Of a stretch of DNA of 64,000 bases, positions 1-11,117 are shown piece by piece. Source of the DNA: Primulina eburnea (taxonomy: Eukaryota > Streptophyta > Magnoliopsida > Lamiales > Gesneriaceae); the NCBI RefSeq assembly GCF_022965805.1, contig NC_133106.1:35639913-35703912 (forward strand). Direction: 5' to 3'. The position numbers and the translations under genes are program-made. The notes beneath the pieces were generated by a model, which was given only the letters and a program-made list of their open reading frames with translations, was not told where the DNA came from and did no database searches. Every line of letters begins with the position of its first letter. Within the stretch, counting starts at the first letter, position 1.

Positions 1-850
1 AACCGTCTAGGCTGCCACGGACCGCCCCACCACCGCCTCCCGCGATTTACAACATTGCTATGAACTAGATTTCGTCATTAAAAGTTCAACTTAAATCATA
101 TTTGGCTTTTAATTGATCTTTCGATTATAATAGAAACCAGAAGGAACCTAATGTTGTGAGTTATCCATATGCCCAAAAAGTCACCATCTTGTTCATGTTT
201 AAGTTTGACATTCGGAATTGGCTGCTTGCTTCCAACATCTTTTGCGAAATTCCAAACCTCTTTCCCCTATACTGCTTGAATAAAGTTCTAAGGGGTGTTC
301 AAGTTTATACCCTAATTCGCTCCATTAGCAGTCTGTTAAAGCACTGACATTATTCATTCCTATAAAGGCGCATAAAAAGAGTATTCATTCCTGACCAGAT
401 CGGTTGTAGTCTTAAACTCGTTTGTCTTTATTTGGTTTAGTCCACCTGCTTTATACACTATCTACAATCATGAACTCTTTTTTGAAATACAATGTCATAT
501 TCTGATTTCAGTTTGCTAGCATCATAGTTAATTTTGGGAGTGCTATGTTGTATGTTCCTACTTTGCTGTTCCTAAGCTCCCAATTCATGTAGGCTTCAAC
601 TTAGAGCAGCTTCTGCTGTTCTCTTGTCATTGAGAGACCCTTACGGTCTCATAACATGTTAATTTTGGTTAGGTTAGATAGGAGTTTGAACAACAGTGTC
701 CTGAGTGTATTTTGAGCTTATGCGTCTGATTTTAGGGTGAGTTTACTAGAAGTTTTGAATCAATTTTTTTTGTAGGCTGTGCATGCAATTAATTTATCTT
801 CTTTTATAGTTCCAGCTTCCAGGATTATCTAATTATTACTGATGTTGCAG
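1..850 (+). other. Intronic sequence of the TRM10 gene
   Basis: No coding exon is seen. The stretch ends with a clear acceptor (TTGCAG at 845-850) directly before the first visible TRM10 exon, so it is best read as intron, possibly with an unseen upstream exon edge. Confidence 0.6.
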
Positions 851-2021
851 ATTATGTATTGTTATGCAATTAATGGAAGACGTGCCTCACCGGCCCATCT
901 TTGGCTGACAGGATGCCAAGGAGAAATGCAAAACCAGCTTCAACAGATCCCAGGATATGATAACTGGATAATCGAGAAGAAGGATCAATCATATTTTGAA
1001 GCTTTTCTAGATAAAAGAGAGAATTTGGTTTACCTCACCGCCGATTCTGAAATTGTGTTGGATGAACTTGATCCTAGGGCCATCTACATCATCGGTGGCT
1101 TGGTAGATCGCAACCGTTGGAAAGGCATTACCATGAAGAAAGCAAAAGAGCAAGGCATTAAAACTGCAAAACTGCCCATTGGAAATTACCTAAAGATGTC
1201 TAGTTCTCAGGTGTGATTTGTTTTTACTCGACCTCTCGCATTTGGTTTGTTTCTTCTTTTTTTTTTAACGCAATTTGGTTTGCTTCTGGGTATTCAATGT
1301 GGTATGGCCTGATGTAGCTGGAGATTATATTCAGCTTTTGTTCCATACTGTCAGATAAGCGCTTCATAATTAAGACAATCCAGAGAATTTTCCTTTTCCA
1401 CCTCATTGTCAGTCAGACGTTATGTAATAATGAAGTTAGAATTACGAAATACCAGTTGTTTCCCTGGCAGCACAAATATTTCAGTGAAGTTCAGGTTCTC
1501 GTCACACAAGTAACACAGTTGTTTGAAGATATTTTTAATATATAGTCTTTCTGATGGACCAATGAAGCAACTAGATCGATAGCTGCAACTTGATTTGATA
1601 CATAACTGATTTTTCTCTCCTCGTTTCCTTATTTATGCTCGCTCGAAATAAAAACACTTACATTTTCCATTGACAAATCTTTTTGTTTTGTACGAGACCA
1701 CAGGTCCTTACTGTGAATCAAGTCGTGGAGATACTACTGAAATACTTGGAAATGAAGGACTGGAAAGAGTCATTTTTTCAGGTGATTCCTCAAAGGAAAA
1801 GATGTGAAGCTGTATCTGAAGAAAGCAAAGAAAGGCTCGAAAGAAAATGTAATGGTGGATACGAAGATGAGAAAAGGAGTACTGAAAGACTGGAAGAGAA
1901 AGACGATGAAAATGAAGATAATAGCAGACTAGAAGTAACTGATGGTGCAGGGATAGATGATCAGAAGATAAAGAAGCAATGCGTTGAAAATCCAAGTGTA
2001 AATTGTTACATGGGAAGCTAG
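851..2021 (+). CDS. TRM10: tRNA (guanine-9-N1)-methyltransferase, TRM10 family, 3' part
   Basis: Two coding exons are seen: 851-1210 and 1704-2021, joined in phase 0 across a GT-AG intron. The upstream exons lie before the window. The protein is the C-terminal half of a TRM10/TRMT10 SPOUT methyltransferase, which methylates N1 of purine 9 in tRNA with S-adenosylmethionine. Visible family landmarks, in order, are [10 protein letters not shown] at the first exon start, [32 protein letters not shown], and [11 protein letters not shown] followed by [11 protein letters not shown] at the start of the last exon. These build the trefoil-knot SAM pocket in the family. The last ~65 residues are a highly charged K/E/D tail, as is common in eukaryotic members. 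The stop is TAG at 2019-2021. The gene converges on the minus-strand NF-YB gene about 1 kb downstream. Identification is confident; substrate purine (G9 or A9) cannot be told. Confidence 0.88.
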
Positions 2022-2699
2022 CAACCCATCTCCTAAGATTCATATACGATAATTTGCTGGAATTGTGAAAATTTTGATCTAATTTGAAGGAGAGTCAAAT
2101 GTTCACTCATCTCTCTCACCTGGCTGACAAAAGCTGTGAATCATTCTTGAGCCAGTCAGGCAAAGGGGCCCCCTCGGAGAAGGGCAACTCGCGAGAATGA
2201 AGTCCGTTTGATGAAATAACACTTGTCTGGGTTTGGTTATTGTGATATTAACGAGGGTCTTTTTTTATGATGAAATTGTTTGACACAAGAAGTAGCTCTA
2301 TACTTTAAAATGATTAGATTATCTGCCAAATTTAAATGAATATACAAGACTCGAGCATGTAAGTTCATAAAATATTAGGCAATGAAGATAACTGCGATCG
2401 ACTAGATCCCAGCATTGGATTTATACCATGTAAGCTGGAGGGAGGTGAGGATGACGTCAAGTCATCATGCCCCCAGAAAAGTTTGGGTAGAGCCGGATCC
2501 AAGCGAGTTTCTGAAAGATCGAAAGAGTCGCTCTTTCAAAATTTCAGAACTATGTTTTTATGAGATTGTCACTGTAGGCCATGGGCTTGGCAGTACCCAG
2601 CAAGCAATACTTGAAGTCATGATATTTTCGTCAGATTAGATGTAATTTTTTTATTACACCGACTGAATATATATATATATATATATATATTACACCGAC

Positions 2700-2773
<74 letters not shown>

Positions 2774-3011
2774 GAAAGGGATTATGTTTGTTATATACTG
2801 AATGAATGGATGATAATTTGTTTTCTTCGTCATATGAAAAAAAACCGAAGGAAGATAAATTTGTATCAGAAATAGCGAGTAAATTTAACACTAAGTCCAC
2901 TGTCATAGAATAGCATGCATACAGCAAGTTATACTTTACCCATGACCTTGTCTGTTTACTCTTAACTAAAAAAAACCAAAGCATTCAGACACCAATTCAC
3001 TTTTCTCCTTC
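2022..3011. other. Intergenic, convergent 3' flanks
   Basis: Spacer between the 3' ends of TRM10 (+) and L1L (-). It holds probable 3' UTRs and a large (TA)n tract. No gene is seen; the short frames here are not supported by any family. Confidence 0.6.
2653..2772. repeat. (TA)n microsatellite with duplicated 18-bp spacer, then poly-T
   Basis: Two TA tracts, each preceded by the same short segment TTACACCGACTGAATATA (near 2654 and 2690), then about 15 T. This looks like a local duplication within an expanding microsatellite. Confidence 0.9.
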
Positions 3012-6000
3012 TTACAACTGCTCCTTGCACTGAGTAAATGGGTCCACACAGGCCAAAGGCATCGCAGCACCAAGCGATGGATCCACATTGCCTGGATCTT
3101 TCAAGAACCCATTCATCATCGGAGGTCCAAAGAAGCCATGGTGATGCGCCACGTGAAAACCCGCCGGGGGAAATCCCGGAAACCCAAAAGAAGCATGATC
3201 CGGTGCCCTCTTCACCATCGGCTCCCCTCTCAACGAGCCGCGTTCCCCTCCATCAAACTCGCGGTACCGGTGCAGGTAGAGGGTAAGCGGTTCAATGTAG
3301 TCGTCGAAGCCGAGTTTGCTCATGGCCCATAGAACGTCCTCCGCTGTGATAGTCTTCCTCTGCTCGCGCTGGCACCTGTCATTGGCTTCGCTGGTGATGA
3401 AGCTGATGTACTCGGAGACACATTCTTGGATTGTTTCCTTTGCATCGTCCGAGATTTTGGCGTGCGGAGGGAGGATCTTGCGCATGATACGGATTACATT
3501 CGCTATTGGCATGAAGCGGTCTTGCTCGCGCACTGTGCATTCAGTGTCCTCCGGAGTGTTGGGGTGATTTGTTTGAGGCGACGGCTGCCCCATACTGATT
3601 TCTGGGGATTTCATAGCTAGTACGTGATTTTGCTAATGGTGGGATAAAAGGATTCATTTGAAGCAGAAAGTTAACAAGAAAATAAAGTGTAATTAACACA
3701 TGAAAGAAGAATAATTAAATGGATGAAAGCAGAGAAAAGCAAACAATTAAGATTTAAGTATATATGATGATAAAAATTTCAGGTTTTACACAGTATCATA
3801 AAATTTACACCGTTCGAATAATTAAAATTTAAATCCCTTCTTTATTTTCCACTAAATTTCATCTGTCATAACGTGAGGATGGAGTGGGAAAAAAATGACA
3901 AGTAGATTTTGACTGTCTCAAAATGCACGAGTAACGTGGAATTTCAAGAATCCGGTGGGGACATATGTTGCATGTAAGCCACTTGTTACTTATTTGTCTG
4001 CTTAACATAATGTCAAAACGTTGTTGGTTGTAAATGGGTTTTTCACATCAAAAGAAAATCCCGATGGCTTTATCTCCAAGTATAAAGCTCGCTTTGTTCC
4101 CTTGGGCTTCCATCAAAGGCCTGGCATTGACTTTCATTACACATTCAGCCCCTCGTGAAACCGACAATTATTCGTCTCATTCTCGCCCTTGCTTTATCCC
4201 ATGGCTGGCCTCTTCGTCGGTTGGACATCAACAATGCCTTTTTCCATGTCACATTATTTGAAGAAGTGTTTATGCAGCAACCACCAGGTTTCATTGATCA
4301 ATCTCAACCCGATTCTGTATGTAAACTTCGAAAAGCAATTTACGGCCTCAAACAAGCTCCTCGTGCCTAGTATACTGAGCTCAAAGATTTCTTAAACTCT
4401 TATGGTTTTGTAAATTCACACAATGACACCTCATTGCTTATTTATCATACACATGTTGTTACAATCTATTTCCTAGTCTATGTAGATGATCAAATAGTCA
4501 CATGAAACAAGCCAGACCACTTTTTAAAGGCTCTGGCGCTCGATTTTCAATCAAGGATCTTGTGGACCTCCATTATTTTCTTGGTATTGAAGTTCTCCTA
4601 GTAAAATCTGGCATGCTTACCCAACATAAGTATATTCGGGATCTCTTGGTTAAAACCAACATGACTGGTGCTAAAGAGTGTACTACATCAATGTCCTCAT
4701 CTCAGATTTTGCAACTTAATGATGGTTCCAAGCCAACCGATGCTACACAATATCGCCAAACAGTAGGAACTCTGCAGTACTACCTCTATCTTACAAGGCC
4801 AGATGTGTCATATGTTGTCAATAAACTAGCTCGCTTCATGCATCGCGCCCTACTGAAAATCATTGGTCAGTAGCTAAGCGCGCGTGTCTTGCGCTACCTA
4901 AAGAACACCATGCATCATGGGCTATTTCTAAAAAGAAATCAGGAACTTGACCTCACAGCTTTCACATACGCAGACTAGGCAGGTAACCATGATGACTTCA
5001 GCTCCACCTCCGCCTACATTATTTATCTTGGAGGTATTGCCATCTCTTGGTGCTCAAAGAAGCAAAAGATTATAGTGCGTTCTTCGACTGAAGTTGAATA
5101 TCGATCTCTTGCTTCATGTGCTTCGAAGGTCCTTTGGATCAAAAACCTGCTACAAGAGCTGCATGTTAATTGTCCTACTGCTCTGAAAATTTTCTGTGAT
5201 AATGTTGGTGTCACTTATCTCTCTGTTAATCAAGTCTTTCACTCAAGAATGAAGCACATTGCCATTGATTATCATTTTGTCCGTGATCATGTTGCTCGCG
5301 GCTCGTTCTCTGTCTCTCATATTCCCTCAAAGGACCAACTTGCAGACGCTCACACAAAACCCATGTCCTCTACTTCGTTCCAGACTTTGCGCTCCAAGAA
5401 TATTGTTATCTCCAATGGGTGCTCCATCTTGCGGGGGGATGTTAGAGAAATCTCAACTGAACCATCTTCAAAATCGTCTCCGGATTATCTCTCAAATTGT
5501 TACAACAAATGATAAGATAATATTTATCATATTCTTTGTATGTAGGACCATTTATTACAGAAATAATCATATAAATATTTCAACATTTAAATTATTTCAT
5601 TTATGCAAAAGAATACTTTCTGCTGCATATCTTTTAAAGACATCTGAAAGTTCACACATTTGCATGCAAATAAAAAATAATTTGTAGAAGGGTGTTTCTT
5701 CAGTTGGTTTAACAATTTCTTGAGTGAAAACGAAATCAACACCCTAGCATATTTTTCCTTTGAATTATGTTTTTTTAAAAACAATTCCCTGGAATTATAA
5801 GAAAACATCCATGGGAATAATAATGTTAGAAGAGATATATGAATCCATCAAACATCGTTTTTGCTGGAAGCAAATCCAATTGGAATTTCATCTATAACTT
5901 AACAAGAACGAAAATTCAGCCAAAAGGCTAACATTTAAGCAAAAGCTCAAAATGTTCTCTTTAAGATAAGAAGGAAAAAAAAGAAGAAAAAAGCAAACCC

Positions 6001-6075
6001 CAATTCAAGATTACCAGAGCTTGTCCTTGGAAGCTTCTGGTAGCCATGGAAGCCTTCATTTCTTCCGAGTTCCAT
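3012..6075 (-). CDS. L1L: LEC1-LIKE / NF-YB6 transcription factor subunit
   Basis: Two coding exons: 6075-6015 (61 nt) and 3616-3012, phase 1, with donor GTAATC and acceptor TACTAG; the split codon is Ala. Product 221 aa. Exon 1 reads [20 protein letters not shown], the ME-x-G-FHGY-x-KL start typical of NF-YB6/L1L. The histone-fold core is residues ~50-139 (from [13 protein letters not shown] to YLHRYRE). Asp77 in [10 protein letters not shown] is the residue that separates LEC1-type from other NF-YB proteins (Asp55 of Arabidopsis LEC1). The C-terminal ~80 residues are Gly/Pro/His/Phe-rich. An in-frame TAG 21 nt upstream of the exon-2 ATG means that exon alone would be a short form. Family role: DNA-binding NF-Y trimer with NF-YA and NF-YC, embryo and seed-filling programmes. 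The 2.4-kb intron carries a decayed copia element in the opposite orientation. Confidence 0.9.
4020..5560 (+). mobile_element. Decayed Ty1/copia retrotransposon fragment (RT, RNase H, start of 3' LTR)
   Basis: The plus strand encodes the pol C-terminus of a Ty1/copia element. Reverse transcriptase landmarks are DINNAFFH and [10 protein letters not shown] (~4220-4370), VYVDDQIVT (~4478-4502) and LHYFLGIEV. RNase H follows with [27 protein letters not shown] and a degraded KTKPMS-type tail (HTKPMS). It is inactive: stops replace expected residues after QAPRA (~4368), after VDDQIVT and in the YAD motif (~4975), and there are frame shifts near 4152, 4530 and 4870. A polypurine tract at 5431-5439 is followed by TGTTAGAG at 5440, probably the 3' LTR start. 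No 5' LTR, gag, protease or integrase is present, and the right edge is uncertain. It lies antisense in the first intron of L1L. Confidence 0.85.
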
Positions 6076-6425
6076 CTCTCTCTATATAACTATCTTTCAC
6101 TCTCCCACGCACTGAGATTTTGTTTTCTTTTTCTATGATGAAAGTGAAAGATGGAGAGGAATAAATGGGCAGATGAGTCCGCATTAAATTATATAGAACC
6201 AAACAACAAAATTGCAAAGAGAAAAAAATAAAAAGCGCACAGCACGTGGCAGCAGGCGTTGTGAACGAGAGAACGACATTCGCCGGCGCGCGGGAAATTG
6301 CATGCTTTAGCTTTCACAGTTTGGGCAGAGCTGTGGAGCATTGACCGGCAGCGACATATATATACATGCAAACACAAACATAAACACACACACACAGGGT
6401 TGGTTTCTTAACGAGCATGCATGCT
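6076..6425 (-). promoter_or_regulatory. Probable L1L promoter: TATA, G-box/ABRE and RY motifs
   Basis: Read toward the minus-strand ATG at 6075. A TATA-like CTATATAAT lies at 6197-6189, about 115 nt before the ATG. A G-box with ABRE core (CACGTGGC) is at 6243-6250. RY-type CATGCA motifs lie at 6299-6304 and 6365-6370, and a perfect CATGCATG at 6416-6423. RY elements are bound by B3 factors (ABI3, FUS3, LEC2) and G-boxes by bZIPs in seed promoters, which suits a LEC1-type gene. The motifs are seen; function is inferred. Confidence 0.6.
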
Positions 6426-8053
6426 TAATTGCTTTAATTAATCAGTTTTAGAGTTCCAATCCAATACAGTTTTTCAGGTGGAAAAGAATGGTCTCTCGAA
6501 TTAAGATAATTTACTGTGTCATGGGGAATATGAACAAAAATAAGCTCTTGATCTTACATTTATCTCGTGGAGCTCTTCAATTTCATATTCAAGAAATTGT
6601 GTTGGAAAAACTTATTTTATTTAAACACAATATTTTTACTCTCTCAAATGAAATTAATAATATTATTTATTTCCTTTTCCATCGTGTCAAATAAAAATCC
6701 TACATTTTCTTCGCGTTTACTTAGTGATGTATGATTATGCGTAGACAAATCATATTGAGACTATTAAACTAATTTTATAGGATGTGTAATAATGATGGAT
6801 AAGTAATAATATATATGTTTATTTTGATTGATCAATTTTATGATTGAGACTATGATTATAAAGTAATGAGTTCTAATTTTCTTAAATATTTATAATAAAT
6901 AATCTTATTTTTTATTTATATTTGTAAAATTGAGATTGCGATTATTATTGAAGAATATAAATATTTATTAATAATTCACATGTAAGTTATTTCAATTCAC
7001 CAAAATTATAAGTATAAATATATCTTTTTCTGAAAAATTAATAATTTGTGTAAAAAAATTTCCACAATAAGTATAAAATCAAATGAGATGTAGTAAATAA
7101 TATCTTATTTTGTTTATTTTTATTCATGTTTTATAATTTTTGAAATGATTTTTTCATATATTTTTTAAAGTAAAGAGTATTAATGTAATTCTCGTCAATT
7201 GGAAAAAAATGTTGATTAAAAATGATTATTTATTACACTTCTTATTTGTGCAGGTTATCAAGTTTCAAAGTCTAAATTAGAAGTATGAATGTGGTTTAAA
7301 AATTAATACTAGTCATAAAAAAACAAGTAAACATGAGATTCATAGTATCATTTAGGTTGCCCATAATAACTCTATTTTTACATTGTATTATTTTCTTGAA
7401 ATAATGATAAAAAATTGCAAGCGCTATGATAAATAAAATATTATTATATTTAATTTTAAAGCTCAATTAGTTTAAATTATATATAAAAAATTAATTCTTG
7501 TAGATCGACTACAAAAAAAAAACCCAGTCATATGAGTAACTCTTTAATGTTTAATTTTAAATATTCAATTTTATGATAAATATTGGCTGACTGATAATTA
7601 TATAATTATCTAAAAATTAAATTTAAACAAATAAATAGATATTATAATTTTCTAAATGTTAACTTATGATGATCATATCTTATTATATATATATAATAGA
7701 ATAAAAATTAAATAATAATGTTATAGTAAAAAGTATATTACGCAGTTAATTTCTGACGTGTGAACATCCTAGTACAGAAAAACAAAGATTTTTTTTCATA
7801 CGTGAAGAAGCCTTTGCCACTTCAATTACAAAAAGCAGTATGATACCAGTTTCAAGAAAACTATTTTTTCTACTCCAAAAAACGCCCCTTTTTCCACTCT
7901 AAATCCATCCCTTCGATCCCAAGGTTTCAATGATAAAAACCCTTTATCATTCTTGAATTCGACAATTAGCGATCCCAAGATTTGTTAATTTGTGGATTAA
8001 GAAAGTGTTGGGGGTGCTTATTTGATTGTTTCAGGGAAAACTTCAGGTCGTCG
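6426..8053. other. AT-rich intergenic region and Nudix gene 5' flank
   Basis: About 1.6 kb of very AT-rich sequence between divergent genes L1L (-) and the Nudix gene (+). No gene is supported. The last ~150 bases (CT/A-rich, from ~7860) are likely the 5' leader of the Nudix gene. Confidence 0.6.
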
Positions 8054-11000
8054 ATGAGTTCTTCCGTGTTACCGGTTTCGTCAGAGAAGCAAGTGGAGAG
8101 GATCTTGGAGGCGGAAAACGATGATCATGAAGGAGTGATAGTAGAAATGACCAATGACCCCATGGATCCTGGTGTATTTGCTTCTTTACTAAGAGCTTCG
8201 CTTACCCATTGGAGAAAAGAGGTATATATGTCATGAGCTACTTATTATTAGAAATGGAAACGAATACTGAATCTTGAATGGTTTTTTTTTACGAAGCTTG
8301 GAATTTAGATTGATCGGTTAATTGAGTGTTCAGTAAAGTGCTTCATGTTTGCCTGATGTGTTATATTTACAAGCTTCCAATTCACCGCTTCTTGTTTTTT
8401 TGCGGTGATAGTAAAGTTTTTCAGGAAGGAGGGATTTTAATGTGAATTTAAATCCTTTTTGTTTATTTGTGGACTGAAATAAACATCTATAAAACCTGAT
8501 AAAAATATAGTGTCAAGCTATTGTTGTTGGTGTATGCATGTGAATAATTTGAGCACCCATTTAGTTGATACCTCTAAAGAGAACAATGGACATGTGCGAC
8601 TGCAGAATCGGGTTAGTAAATGCAACTGTATATTAAGTTACCGAGAATTAAAAAAATTACTGAAAGCTTTATTAGAAAGATATAATTATGTTCCTGGCAA
8701 ATATTGCTTCTCTCCCAGTCTGGCGTGAATTCGTTTCTTTATTTGTTTTTCCCTGTATTTGTAAGTTTTTTGGAGTGGCATTTTGGGGAAGATTAGCTAG
8801 TAAGACTGTAGCGTGGAGTGAGATGCAGGGTTGACTTCAAAAAAGGATTGTGGTGACCTTAATGATAGATTTGGTGAACGTGAGGCTACTTTTTTGTTAG
8901 CCCTTCTGTTAGAGATCATGATGACTCATGCATGACTAAAGTAAATATTAATCTTGAGATGATGGTGGTTATCTTTGTATTGTTTTGGTAGAATTTACTT
9001 TAAAGGGTTAGTTAATTTTCACCCGGAGATTGAGATGAATGATTTGCAGGGAAAGAGGGGTGTGTGGATTAAAATGCCTATTGATCTTGTGAATCTTGTT
9101 GAGCCTGCTATCAAGGTAAGTTCTTATGAAGTAATAGTTATAAATTTTCTTTTCTTTTTTAATAAACAAAGTGCTTCTTCTTCTTCTTTTTTTGTTTTTT
9201 AAATTTTGCCATTCTTTGCTATCATTGACATCTCGTGTTTCAGGAAGGATTCTATTTTCACCATGCAGAACCTAGATATTTGATGCTCGTGCATTGGCTT
9301 CCTAGTGGTGCAAATACTCTGCCAGCTAATGCCACACATCGAGTGGGTATTGGTGCATTCGTCTTGAATGAAAAGAACGAAGTATGCAATACTGTCTTTT
9401 TTTTTATTTCTGGTATTTGCTTTGACAAATGATATTATATCATTTCAACTTTCTTGGCACACCATTTACATCTCTTGAAAGTATTAACTTGCATTTTTAA
9501 AATCATAAAGGTGCATGTGCATTAGGAGTTGTCTATTAGCTTTCAGCAAAGATAATGACCTCAAAAAAAATTTCAGACATAACTTGATTTGTTAGAGATG
9601 GGGTGTGTGCGACTCAAATATATGACAAAATCCAAAGAAAATTTCCTCTGTACTCCTTGGCTGACAAAGAGAAATTTGTAAGAAGGAAATCCAATACTTA
9701 GTACCGGAGGGGGTTAGTTGGAAACCACATACATGAGTTGATTGTAGTTTTGTCTTTCTTGACCAAAACCTTTTATCTGGCTTATGCTTGTGGCATACCT
9801 TGATTATTTGTTGTGCAAAAACCATTTGTTGCTGCTGCTTGAGCGGTAAAAAAAGGTATCTCTTTTCTCAAATATCCGAACCCAAGTATCGGCATTATAG
9901 AAGAGTAGAGAGTCTAGAGACTTCATCCAACTAAAATGAATAGAACCCAGAAAATGGAAAAACTGGATCTTTGATGTTGGCCTTTCATCACATATGAAAT
10001 ATCAGATTGCATGACTGAAATAGGTTTCTCTGTTATAGACTCACCCTCTGATTTGACGTAGACACACAATTCTACCCATGCATACACATGAAACGAAATA
10101 TATACTCTTTTTACTCTTGGTTGCGATCCTATACAGGTTCTAGTTGTTCAGGAAAAGAGTGGCAGATTTCGGGGAACGGGGGTGTGGAAATTCCCTACGG
10201 GAGTTGTTGATGAGGTAGGTTCAGACTGTGGGTTTTTAAAACAAATGACTAAATATGAAACTCCCCCCCGCCTTCAACTATATCAATATTTCTTACACTC
10301 ACAGGGTGAAGATATCTGCGATGCTGCAGTCAGGGAAGTAAAAGAAGAAACAGGAGTAAGAGCAAATTGGCCTCTTCTCTTTTAAAATTTGATGTATAAC
10401 TAATCTCTATAAATCTAATTGTCTATGCTTTTCTTCACTCCTGTCCTGTTTCAGATCGACTCAAAATTTATTGAAATTCTAGCATTCAGGTACATACTTT
10501 GCTCAATATCGCACCATTCTCTGAGGAGTTTTGGACTCGTAGGCTACATTTTTTATTAAACATCCCCGCACCAAAATAATTTTGTGATTTGATACTGTTC
10601 GTGTTGCTGTAATCGCTTTTGTGTTTAAACTTCCTCACCCTTATTCTTGATTTTTTTTCCTGCTTTATGCTGTGTTGGTTTATTGTGTAAATTTTATTCT
10701 ATGATCCCCCAGACAGAGCCACAAATCATTCTTTGAGAAATCAGATCTATTCTTCCTTTGCATGATGCAACCTCTCTCATTTGACATCCAGCCACAGGAA
10801 GCAGAAATAGAGGCGGCACAGGTTTTCTTTTGAGTTATCGTCATCCAAGAAACCATTCAGTTATATTATCAACCATCAAAATATACTGCTCCTATAATCT
10901 CATTAACATGTTCCAGTGGATGCCGTATGAAGAATACACAGCTCAACCATTTGTTCAGGAGCACGAGCTCCTTAGGTACATTGCTGATATATGCAATCAA

Positions 11001-11117
11001 AAGAAAGAAAAGGGCGATGAGGGATACTCTGGATTTTCTCCCGTGCCTACGATGACTGGGTTTTCTGATAACAAGGGCTATTTGTACTTAAACAGGCATG
11101 ACCTCAACCTTTCATGA
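8054..11117 (+). CDS. Nudix hydrolase, NUDT2/6/7/10 type (ADP-ribose/NADH pyrophosphatase)
   Basis: Eight coding exons: 8054-8221, 9050-9115, 9244-9381, 10137-10214, 10305-10355, 10455-10489, 10713-10821, 10917-11117, all with GT-AG borders and consistent phases. Product 281 aa, close to the ~280 aa of Arabidopsis NUDT2/6/7/10. A complete Nudix box (GX5EX7REUXEEXGU) spans residues 146-168, split over three exons; its Glu residues bind the catalytic metal. N-terminal to it is the family motif KEGFYFHHAEPRYLMLVHWLP-like region, read here in short as FHHAEP and LMLVHWLP, plus an N-terminal alpha/beta segment. Family members cleave ADP-ribose or NADH to nucleoside monophosphates and moderate defence and redox signalling in the cytosol. 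The start was chosen as the first ATG in frame (MSSSVLP), with no upstream alternative. Substrate preference cannot be read from the sequence. Confidence 0.9.

Noticed and set aside
1708..2043. Long frame antisense to the last TRM10 exon
   Set aside because: It is a shadow of the Lys/Glu-rich tail of TRM10, where the antisense strand naturally lacks stops.
2631..2984. 117-aa minus-strand frame
   Set aside because: Half of it is an Ile-Tyr repeat translated from the (TA)n tract; it is not a gene.
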